This document shows, one piece after another, positions 52,165 through 62,332 of a DNA stretch of 64,000 bases. The DNA lies in NCBI RefSeq assembly GCF_910596095.1, contig NC_056538.1:18586501-18650500 (forward strand). Reading direction: 5' to 3'. A program made the translations under genes and the position numbers. The stretch comes from Thunnus maccoyii (Eukaryota; Chordata; Actinopteri; Scombriformes; Scombridae). Under the pieces are notes generated by a model, which searched no databases, was not told the DNA's origin, and worked only from the letters and a program-made list of their open reading frames with translations. The first letter of the stretch is position 1, and each line of letters begins with the position of its first letter.

Positions 52165-53824
52165 ATACAGCTCTGGTTTCAGGCAAGTCAGCAAATACAT
52201 ATTCAATAAAGTAAACATTTTGCAGAGTCAGGCTCTTTAGGTGTGTGCGCATGTGTGCATATGAAAGAGAAAACAGAGACAGAGAGCAAGCGCACATCCA
52301 CAACTATTTTTTATAAAATGTCCCTACCAAATTTAAAATCAAACCTACGCTCTTGTCATGTACACACATGCAGAACATGCTCATGCACATTTTCACACTC
52401 TACTCTATGCAAATCAGGAAGAGCTGTATGTGCTTGCCTTGAGTGAAAAAAAAGATGTGATGGTTGGAGAAGAGCTGTATTTGATTGTGTGATTACAAAA
52501 ATTTAATTAATTTGAACTTAATGCATACATATCTATAGGGGGAATTCTTTCAAAACATCTAAATTTTTAATATTTTCTTTTTACCACAAAGTACAACTCT
52601 CAGGATGAGATGCATTCTAAAACACTAGCACTTTGCTTCAAGTGTGTGGTGTGTACAAAATATCTTTTTCACGCTTTTCAATCACATAGTAACTAACTAC
52701 CTAACTAACTAAGGTGTATCTATTGAATAAAACTATTGGAATTGTGTTCTGTAAAATGACCTCAGTTACTATGAGTTAAACAGACTGCAAAAGTAGGCAA
52801 CAAAGTCAAGCAGGATGAGGCTCTTGAAAGAGTCATGAGGGGTTTCCACCTCCATCTTGAAGTCTTCCCTCTCACTGTACTTCAGCCAGTCAAGCTCAAG
52901 TGAAGTTACAAGCGACGCCCAAAGACATGGCTGTGTTGCATTCCATAGCAGATGGTGTCTTTTTTTCTCTATACTGGTTGCTCACATACGTAACTGTCAG
53001 TCTAATACAGCCCCAAAAACCCCACCCATGAGGAATAAAAGGGTGTGAGAGGCCTCCCACATCAGCCAGTAGTTCCAGACATTGGCCAACAAAGCATAAC
53101 TCCCATCCACATAAACTGAGACAGAGAGCCAGTATGGAATCAGGCCAGGCCTGCGCTGTTGCGCCATCCTACCTAGGATGGTCCATCTTCAACACTTTAT
53201 GTTGCTGTCTGCCTCTAGGGATTGCAGCTATCGTCTGCTCCTGCAAGGTAGGTATTTTTTCCTTGACATAAAACCTTTTAAAATCTTCATCTGCTGCTAT
53301 CTACTATTGCAGGCCTTGAAATCAAAAATTACAAAACAATTTGTAATTAGCAAGCAATTTCAGTTAAGAGGAATAATTCTAATTTTCTATAATTTTACAT
53401 GAACTGTAACTAGTAGTGTAGGAAAAAAATCTTGAGACTGCTCTGTTGTGACTGTGTTGACTGACTGCTCATAATGTAACCAGTCAGATTAATTTTGCAT
53501 GTATATGGATATATTTTCCAGTTCAAAAATGTCTTATAAGTGAAACTGAATTGCTAAATTACGAAAGTTAATCTCATTTTCAGTGTATGGAGCAGCTCAC
53601 TTTTTTTTCTCTCAATGGCAGATTTGTTTGAACTGAATGTGACTAAATTTGAGGATTTCATGTCCTCAGTCAAACACATTTTTTCCAGCAATTGAATTGG
53701 ACATGCAATTGAACTAATCTTGATCATTGCTTTTTAAAAGGCACAAAATGCGAATGCTCTTGGGGAAACAGCTAGAGCTGCAGAAGCATCGAGGACAGCC
53801 AAGGTCCTAAACATCATTGCACTT
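52165..53824 (+). repeat. Segmental direct duplication, downstream copy (~1.66 kb)
   Basis: Counterpart of 49236-50902. Sequence continues without a break into the rest of the CD225-like gene, so this copy is probably the parent. Confidence 0.95.
53034..53041 (+). promoter_or_regulatory. TATA-like element of the intact CD225-like gene
   Basis: AATAAAAG, preceded by a CCCCACCC (KLF-type) box about 10 bp upstream and a C-rich CAGCCCC run. The start codon is about 95 bp downstream. The same arrangement is at 50081-50088 in the other copy. I see no GAAANNGAAA-type interferon response element in the first 150 bp upstream. Confidence 0.5.
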
Positions 53825-53878
53825 GTCTGTGGAATAATTTTGATCATCATTTTCATCGCGATCAAAGCCACAGCATAA
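53134..53878 (+). CDS. CD225/dispanin (IFITM-like) small membrane protein, intact copy (83 aa)
   Basis: Two coding exons: 53134-53247 (38 codons, TGCAAG|GTAGGT) and 53741-53878 (45 codons plus TAA). The protein begins [24 protein letters not shown] cluster (residues 23-25) lies at the membrane edge, in the place of the palmitoylated cysteines of IFITMs. The loop [15 protein letters not shown] (residues 49-64) matches the signature region after the first hydrophobic segment, and residues about 60-80 form a second, very hydrophobic helix ending IKATA. Known: CD225 proteins sit in plasma or endosomal membranes; IFITMs block fusion of viruses, while others act in trafficking, synapses or bone. 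The N-terminus is very short and lacks an endocytic YxxPhi motif, so function cannot be assigned. The start was chosen because this ATG is the first after the TATA-like box in frame. Confidence 0.88.
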
Positions 53879-54788
53879 ACTGCACTACAGCTTCGAAGGT
53901 GTCCGCTTTTGCTGGCAGACGTGTTGGAATCTGAGCAACGCCTTTGTTATGGACTTCCCCTCCCCCCCACACACGGCCACTAAATAGCAACAGATGTCTG
54001 AATCAGTGTGTACATACAGATTGTACACATGTGTTGCTCTATATACTGGATCAAGCTCCCATAAAAGAGGAATGAATGCCATTATAAAGCACTATTTGTG
54101 GTGGTAAAAACCAAAAGCATGTATGATTCGTCTAAGGAGAAAGCTGTTTCTGATTTACAAGGTAATACTTGTTTTGTTACAAAAAAAAACAAAAAACACT
54201 TCAACATGTATGTTTCTGTGATTAGTGATTATGAGAACTGAAGCAATGTCATAAATAATGTTCACTGAAAAAAATACAACTAACTAAACAAAAAAATTGG
54301 AAGGCAAAGTAATGCTGCTCAAAATCTGTTTAAATAATTCAGAGAAAAAGATGATAGATGACTTATTTTTTTCTTATTTTATTTTGATTTGCTGAGCTTA
54401 TGATGTAAACAAAAATTGTTTAAAAGTAAGTAACAAAACTGATTAAAAGTAACACTCGAGATTAGACACGGGGCCAGGTTGAACAAAATGTTCTGAAGTT
54501 GGTCCTCATGTTGTACAATCATTTTCCTGAATGTCCATGATTTTAAGGATGTAGTTTGGCTTTTTGATATGTTCTGTCTGTATTTTCTCTAATAATCTGA
54601 GTAGTGCTTTGCCTTTCTGTTTAACATTAACTCTGTGTTTGCATGACTTCTCTGATTGTATACAACACCACATAAAATATAACTTGCTTATTTGGCGACA
54701 ATTCTGCCTGTATTTGTTTTGATGTTTATGTGTCAAACTGATTTGGATTTTAAATATGCATTTTTACATTGTACACCACATTTGAAGC

Positions 54789-54794
54789 ATTAAA
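54789..54794 (+). promoter_or_regulatory. Possible polyadenylation signal of the CD225-like gene
   Basis: ATTAAA about 910 nt past the stop. It would place the transcript end close to, and tail-to-tail with, the last exon of the minus-strand gene at 54.8-58.1 kb. Confidence 0.35.
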
Positions 54795-54800
54795 CTCTGT

Positions 54801-57800
54801 TTACCAAATCTGGTTTTCGTTTTTCTCTGCTGCAGAGCTCTTCTCTCTCAAAAGTCCTTCAAGATGGGAGAACAGAGATGTTTCTCTGTGCATCCTCTGA
54901 AGTTCCTCAACTTCCTGATCCCATAATCACAAACAGACACACAACAAGAAACACACGAGACAGCTCTGGTTACTCTCCACTTGACAAGTATTATCTTGCC
55001 ACTCTTCTACCTGAGTAATCAGAAAGAAGTAGTTAAAATAACAGCTAACTGCTGAACTGTGCTGTAGCTAATGATCATAGTTAGAGGAAATATTCTGTTC
55101 TTACATCTTGAGAAAGCAATCCTCTGCTTGGTTTTTGTAGCCTGTCAAGCAGAGAAGCAGCATGAGAGCCTGACAGATTCCCCAAAGGGGCCTCTTGGTC
55201 CTGGAACCAAACACATAAATTGGCTTCCTGTGTAGAGTGGCACACACCCAGTCTTGCCTGAAATAGCTCCCCCAGACCTGCCTGCAGTACCTGTGATGCA
55301 CATTAAACAAAACAACAAAATTAAAATTGACATTATGCCAACACCTGACAATGGAATTGATAAAAATCCACCTATCGATAGTGAATCAATTAAAACTGCT
55401 GGAATTTCAAAGTTCAGCTCCACCTGAAAAAAGAATGTACTCTCAAAGCTATTTTTCCCAGACCATTAAAGATTCATGCAGACTTTGGACGTTTGTCTGT
55501 ACCTTAAAGAAAAGCCTCTGGAAGGCAGGACTGGAGTCAGAGCTCATGTCTTTAATTTTGACATGGGACAGACAGTGGAGCAGGAGCAAAGAGAAGCCTC
55601 CGACCGACTGGAGCCTCTGGCGACGGACAAAAAGCGCCTCCTCTGCCTCCTGTCAATAGAGGAGTCATGCACACGAATCTCAATTATTCTTAGTAACACA
55701 CTGCAGCTGTACAAAGACTAATACATTCATAATTGATTAATAAAAAACAAGCACGGTATCACATAGCACTGCAATGTACAATACAATCTTGGGTGTCATG
55801 CCATCTTGAGGGAAGTGAAAGGACTTCTGTGACTAACTGGAATAAACAAGAGAAAGTGACTAATTCAGCGATACAAACGTCTTCAAATTCTGTTCGAATG
55901 CTTATTTGTCTCCCATAAAGTGCACTAAATAAAGTGCATGAAGAAAATGATAGACGCTTGTACAAATGAAACCCATCTATGGACTGTACTATATAAGCAG
56001 TACATATACAGATGTATAGGATATGCTTTAAATATTGGAAACTGTTTATTCAAAGCCTGTGTTTGCCCTGCCATGGGATGAAGTGGTTGCTCACAGAGTC
56101 CAAATAACATCTGCAGCTGATATCCTCCTCCAGTTCAGTGAATCCCCCTGAACTCCAAAGGAATCTGAAATACCAAAACCTACCCCAGAAACAAACTTTA
56201 TTACCCTGAGCCCAGGAAACCTGAAGGTTGTGGAATTGCTGGTTATTTACTGATTTGAAAGGTCTTTTAGTCTGACCTCTCTCCCTTGTGAACAGAGGGG
56301 GGTAGGAACATATATGGAGTCTTTTGTGTCTGGAGATCAGCAGGGCTCAGGAGGATGTTGTATAAACCCTTTCACTATTTAGACTGTTCAATGAATTGCC
56401 CCCTCAGCACTAGTGAAGGCTCCAGAAAGATGTAAACAGCAAGTTGGTGTTCTGCTGTTGTCTGAACTGTTTTGTTGTGATATAAAGGTACTGTGAATAA
56501 AAAGCAGATTATTAATGTTGTCAGAGTACATGTGGGAGTGCTGCTACATGTAGGCTAGTTTGTTCCATTATTCCCCTTTTCCTGCTGCTGCATTCACTTA
56601 TTCCCTTATTTACTTTAATTTGTCAAAAGTATTGTAAGTATTCTCTCTCATTACTTGTTAGTTTTGCAGAACATTAGAACATTACCAGTAAATGTCCTGC
56701 ATCCAAATTGTTACTTAAAAGTAAATAAGTATTAACAGCAAAATATACCTAAAATATTAAAAGTAAAGTTATTCATTATACAAAAGAATTGAGCCTGTGT
56801 ATGTTATTATATGTTATAATACCATATTATTATTAATGATGTATGGAGAATTTTGGTCAAGGTGGAGCTAATTTTAACAAACTTTCATACTGTTTAGTAG
56901 ATTAATCTAAAACAATGTATGATGATACAGTTTGTACGTTTTATAAAATGTTAATTTGTAAACTAACCAATAAGTACACCTGTCAGATAAATGTGGCCAA
57001 TAAAAAGTAACATTTCCCTGAAATGTGGTGAAGTTCAATTCTAATTAGCATAAATTGAAAATAACCATTGTAGATTAATCTCAAACAATGTATTGTCAAG
57101 TAAAATAAAATGACCTCAAAATTGAATTTAAGTACAGCACTTAAATACATTTATTTTGTTACTTTCCACCACTGACAGTATTACAGTTGTCCAGGGGTTC
57201 ATTACTCATAAATCAAAACAGTATCCAGTATCCAACACAGAAGACATTATTTTTACTAAAACAGGAAATAGCACAGTTATGTGTCATCTTCAAAAATCCT
57301 GTGATATGGGATGTATGTTTGATATCCAGCTCTAAGGGGTTTTGTTTTTTTTGTAAATTCAACTTATGCACACAGAAAAGAGCTCCAAATTTACCTGATA
57401 AAAGAAGGAATTTCTGAAGGCGTTATTGAAGTAGTTGTTGTTTGGAAGACTAGCTGCTATCTGAAGTGAAATGGCTGGAGTCTGTGAGGAAAAACAATAG
57501 AAACCCGATCCTTTTTATTACAATATGCCTACTATAGACCTGCCCATAATAAAAATGAAAAAAAAATATATATATACAAACAGATTCATAAAGCCAAAAA
57601 AACAAAGCAGAATAAATTAATAAATACATTCGAAAAAGACGAAACATCAAGTATACAAAAAAGCTATGGAGTCTGCCAGCTTGAATTCTTTAGGAAGGTC
57701 AGATTAAAGCCCCAGAGCTCTCACAACATAGGCCAAGTCACCTTTAGTCTTTAACCGTAATGCAGACTTAGTTAGAAGGTTGCCTGCCTGAATACCTCAG

Positions 57801-58098
57801 GCTGCACAGAGGCTCGTCAGGAATTAAAATTTAAAAGATTGCTCCGAGCCAGGCCACTCACAGCCTCAAAATTAAACAGTAAAATCAATTCAAAAATGAA
57901 TAGGCAACAAAGTTGAAAGTAAGAGTGAAACTATGGTACCAACCAGTTTTAGACTGTGTAATGTGTGCATCAGGAATAGTCCGTGCTGGTAGACCAGGAA
58001 TTCTCTGGGGTTGAGGATTGAGGGCTCCAAAGGAATCAGCTCTCCCTCACATTCCCACTGAGCATCAAGGATGTCTACAAAACTCTTCTTGCCTTTGT
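54801..58098 (-). CDS. Unidentified multi-exon gene (partial; 5' exons not found)
   Basis: Minus-strand exons with good splice sites: 58098-57944 (SFVDILDAQWECEGELIPLE...), 57481-57395 (LPNNNYFNNAFRNSFFYQ), 55649-55503 (RRQRLQSVGGFSLLLLHCLS...), 55423-55372 (VELNFEIPAVLIDSL). The first three join in phase 0 and the fourth follows in phase 0. Two more candidates follow. 55290-55105 ends in AAGAT|GTAAGA, with best frame ...RQDWVCATLHRKPIYVFG. 54914-54801 begins EVEELQRMHRETSLF and ends in TAA. The phases of these last two do not fit simply, so the 3' structure is unsettled. The first exon enters in phase 1, so more exons lie upstream. The product looks soluble and alpha-helical; I recognise no domain. 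Introns of 80-100 bp separate the clustered exons, as is usual in compact fish genes. Confidence 0.6.
56620..57180. repeat. Degenerate teleost interspersed repeat inside the unidentified gene
   Basis: Starts with phrases such as AAAAGTATTGTAAGTATTCT and TCCTGCATCC...GTTACTTAAAAGTAAATAAGTATTAACAGCAAAATATACC and ends TTACTTTCCACCACTGACAG. These are similar in style to 16845-17030. TAGATTAATCTMAAACAATGTA is repeated at about 56899 and 57070. Confidence 0.45.
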
Positions 58099-59189
58099 CT
58101 ACACAAAAAGCAGAGAGAACACACTAGAACAAGCAACTAGCCCATAACTTACTGTACTGTCTATAATGTACAGAGCACATGCAGTGGTCAGTATACAGTT
58201 ACTTTGTATGCAAAACGCAACAAAACATTGACGGTTCAGGATTTTTGGAAACTACAATATGAACCACAAATCTGTTAAATCTGTTAAGGCTGCACACACA
58301 TACATCACACACATCAAAAACTTTAAAGTTCCCTTCCTCTCAAAAATGTGTTGTTCTTCTTCCCTCCTTCAGTTGGATGTTTGAGCTTCACTGTGCAGAA
58401 TGATGTATGTGCAGAGTTTGACACTAGATAGCAGTTTTCACATTCATCTGCTGAAGGGACAAACTTTGTCTGTACCTACGAGCAAGATTTGTGACATCTC
58501 AACTAGTTTGGAGCCAATCGTGTGCCAGTATTCAACTTACACAAGGGTGATGTGGAGACTTGAAACCTCCAGTGCACATACACTGAGAATGGACTTTGCA
58601 ATGAAGTAATAAACTTCAATAAACTTTTAACTATCTAATATTAATATTAAATATTACTTAGTATAATAGAGAGTAAATAAATATTTGCATATTCATAGAT
58701 TCTGGAATTTTTAATGAGGAAGAAGGAGTAGGTGTCATTTTAAGGATTTTAATGAGATAATCAGGTGTGTATGTGGCACTGGCCCACCCAGCCAAGCTTG
58801 ATCAAAATACATTTTGTAACAATAACTATAAAAAGTATAATATAAGGAAATAAATAAATATAAACTCGAATTATTGTGGACTTGACATGTGTGTTGAATT
58901 TGTTATCTAATTAAAGTGGAACTGTTGAAACAAGTTGTAAGAACAGGGTTGCCAAATCTCACGCCACACATGTCTTTTCTCACGCCACGTTTTCATCTTT
59001 GCTTCCTTGTTATTTTAAAAGGCCCCATGGCATGAGAAATACATTTTCCCAGTTTCAATCCTGCCCTGAGTCTTTCCTCTTCCTGTAAAACGGTTACAAA
59101 TGTTTGATGACTCATATTGCACTCAGGGACATTTATAAAAATTCTTCCAGTCAAGTGTGACTCTGGATGTGTAGTATGGAGGACCACAA

Positions 59190-59480
59190 GGGTCTTGCAA
59201 ATAGTAATAAAGCATTTAATTAATTAATATCTAATTGTGCAATAAAACAGGAATTAATAAATTAGTTTACAAATCAATTAATTAATCCATAAATTAATCT
59301 ACTAAATTACAAAGTAATTCATTATTTTATATTTTAATGGGCAATAAAAAGAGGAATTATAAAAGAATTTACAATGAAATAATTCAATAAATTGCTCAAA
59401 TTAAAAAGAGCAAAAGCAACTTTAAAATAGTCAATAAGTACATCATTTAAAAATGCATGAATGTATTCCTAAATAAATAA
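59190..59480. repeat. AT-rich low-complexity tract
   Basis: Dense AATTAATTAA/TTAAT words over about 290 bp with no coding potential. Confidence 0.85.
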
Positions 59481-60971
59481 TGGCATTTCAATATCAATTT
59501 GAAAATGCAGTTTTAAAAAGAGAAATCAAGAAATGAATTTGCAAACTGAGTTAAGGAAACAGCTTTTAATCAGGAATTTAAAAGCGCAATTCCCTTTCCA
59601 ATTTGCATTTCCAATTCCTCACTGCTTTTCCTTTTCCTATTTCTTTTTTAATCTTTCCATTTAGCCTTTTCATGACACTTTGGTCCCTGCACTGCTGAAA
59701 CAAAGCAAATAAGTCTACCTCGGAAGCCCCCCCTCCTGTCAGCTTCTCCTGGTCTTCCTAATAAAAGTTCTGTTGAATCTCATCAGTACAGGCTGTTACA
59801 TCATGTCGGTGGTTTGATTGTTTGTTGTGATACTCAGGCTTTATTCTAACAAATGTGGGCTCACTATGTTGTATGTATGTAAATAACGCTAGCTCTGGTG
59901 AATCTGGCAGTTCATCCCAGTAACTTACAGAGCAAACACTAACGTGATGTCAAATACTAGTATCAATAAATAACTCTCTGGACGGCCACAGAGAGTTTGC
60001 CAAGTGCTGGAGCAACAAGTGCAAATCTATAAGCTGCTGCCAAGACAACGCACACTGTTACCTCAGTAAAGGTGAGTTAGTCCAGCTGTTAGCATCGCCC
60101 CTGTGTAACTTAACGTTGCTCAGCTGCATGATTAAAAGCTGTTTTCTTAATTCAGTTTGGGAATTCAGTAGCTAGCCACACTGATCATATAAAACTGCAG
60201 TTCACCATTTGTCATAGTGGTTAACAGAGCAATATGGAGAGAGATAGGCAGAGATGTGTGTTTTGATATCAGTGGACAAAAACTTTGTTTTCATCTCCAA
60301 AACAATGTGGCTAAGGTCTAATTCATTCATCTCTCCCTTGTCCTCCTCCTGACCTAACAACGGGTGAGGGAGGTGTGTGTGCAGCCCACAGTCCTCTGTA
60401 ACTCTGTTTCTCTAGAGCTTAACTCTAAGCCCCGCCCACTTTTTAACAGTCCAATCAAACCCTAACCCTAAGCTAAAGACGCTCTAACTTCTGTTTCATA
60501 ACTATCTCTCTGCACATGCCTAAAACTAACCAAGTGGGTGTGTCATACAGTAAAGTGGGTGTGTAAATACTGTGAGTCTGCAGATAGACCTACTTGACTT
60601 TAAGCGTGTGTGTTTGTGCTAAACACAAAAAAAACCTAACACAAAGCAGCCCGTAGAAGTCTAAATAAGTTGATTTCCAGTGCTGAACATTTAAATATTT
60701 GTTAAATTCAGACACTTTCACATTGTGATGAAAAGCTCTGCTGTCGGTCCTCCTCTCACTGTGCTGTCAATCTTCTCCACACAAACACTCACACCAAAAA
60801 CACAAAACAAAAAGTTAGAAAGCAGCGCCTTCTCTCACTGGTACAGTTCAAATCAGTGAGCCACACTTCCAGAATAAGGTGACAAAATCTGATTACTGAC
60901 CTGCTGCATGTAAACAAGGATTTACAGTAACCGGGTTACTACAGTGAATGTAAACACATTGTAAACACATT

Positions 60972-61023
60972 GTTTAGTTTCACTACAGTGAATGTAAACA
61001 CATTCACTGTAGTGAAACCAAAC
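60972..61023. repeat. Hairpin with 23-bp arms and a 6-nt loop
   Basis: Arms 60972-60994 and 61001-61023 pair at 22 of 23 positions, and the inner 17 bp (TTTCACTACAGTGAATG and its complement) are perfect. The motif CTACAGTGAATGTAAACACATTG also occurs just upstream at 60949, so one arm repeats a nearby direct repeat. Probably the tip of a foldback element. Confidence 0.95.
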
Positions 61024-61149
61024 ATTTCAAACCTGACCACATCTGTTTGGATTATAAATGGATTTTTATCGACATCATTTATTCTTTATTCAGATTGAGT
61101 GGCCGCAGTTTGTCAGAGATCGGCTAAACTGGTTCTGGGTCTGTATTAA

Positions 61150-61372
61150 GAAGATCATTTTTCAGATATTACTTCTATTTCGATAGACTTGAGAGACTAA
61201 AGTGGTGAGTGTCTCATGAGGAGCACAAATCTTTCTTATATTCTTATATTATGTTTTGAAGAAAAATATGTGTAATATCTGGAATGTATCTCAAAAATTC
61301 TACCCAATAAACACAAATTAGCAAAAAGATAAAGTCTTATGAAAAAGGCGTTGGTTCACAAGGCCAGAGAGA
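61150..61372 (+). repeat. ~210-bp direct repeat, copy 1
   Basis: Shares CAGATATTACT, GAGAGACTAAAGTGG, TTTTGAAGAAAAA, GTGTAATATCTGGAATGTAT, CTACCCAATAAACACAAATTA and GTTGGTTCACAAG in the same order with copy 2 about 950 bp downstream. Confidence 0.9.
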
Positions 61373-62124
61373 GGTCCAGTGGGTCAATTTACCAGGAATA
61401 ATGTTCATTTTATTATTATCATTTTATTATGAACGTTTAATTATAAATGTAGGGTAAAGTCCCTGCATGTTTCGAAGGCAGACATGACAACCCTCAAACA
61501 ACAGACCAGCTCTCTCTTCCACCCCCAGGAATGCCGGCCAATATCACATAAGTGAGAGTTCCAAACTCCTCACTGATCAGACCATGTAAACACCATCCTG
61601 AAAACCATAAGGATTAGATAAGGAACCCCCCATCTCCTGCATGGTCACTAAACCAGACCACTGACCCAAACCACCTTTGATCCTTCAAGCTACAAGAGCC
61701 AGCAAGATGGAAAGACTAATTCACACCCCAATGTGAAGTGATAGTACCACTTGGATAAACAACCCCCACCACTGGCTATCACAACTCACCTCTGAGAGCC
61801 AGTCACACACAGAGACGAGCTGGCACCAACTTTAATCCCACTGTGTACTGATTTTCAGGACTTGAATAACCGACTCAAGAACTGATCACTGGATAAACCA
61901 GCAAAACAGCACCAGGCAGCTTGTTTAGTATGCTAAAGCTACTATCAAAAATGCAAAATTAGGAATCATGCAATTGCTAAATTGTAAATACTTTGATCAA
62001 AAGAATAACTGCATTCACGAGTTGAACTGACAGACTCTGCTCCCCCAGAACTCTGCAACCCCTGGGATTGGCCGGGATGAAACTCCTGGGTGGGCAGACC
62101 GAAACTTTAAAACAGTCTCTTATC

Positions 62125-62332
62125 TTCAGATATTACTCTAGTTGGATAGACCTGAGAGACTAAAGTGGCAAGTGTCAGATGATGGGAGTGACTTGGTGAG
62201 AAGCATAGATTTTTCTTATCCTACATTTTGAAGAAAAAATTGTGTAATATCTGGAATGTATATCAAAAATACTACCCAATAAACACAAATTAACAAAAAG
62301 GAAAAGTCATAAAAAAAGGTGTTGGTTCACAA
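62125..62332 (+). repeat. ~210-bp direct repeat, copy 2
   Basis: Counterpart of 61150-61372, with about four of five bases the same and a few indels. The two copies bracket unique sequence, as two ends of one element would. Confidence 0.9.

Noticed and set aside
54835..55017. Plus-strand open segment after a TCTCTGCTGCAG acceptor
   Set aside because: Composition is not convincing, no partner exon in phase was found, and the minus strand offers a better last exon here.
55476..55721. Plus-strand ORF of 81 codons with a downstream AATAAA, looking like a small gene
   Set aside because: The opposite strand over the same bases has an open frame bounded by good splice sites (GACAG| and AAG|GTACAG) that joins in phase with neighbouring exons; the plus ORF is best read as its shadow.
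60455..60480. CCCTAACCCTAA string
   Set aside because: Only two telomere-like units; expected by chance and not an interstitial telomere array.
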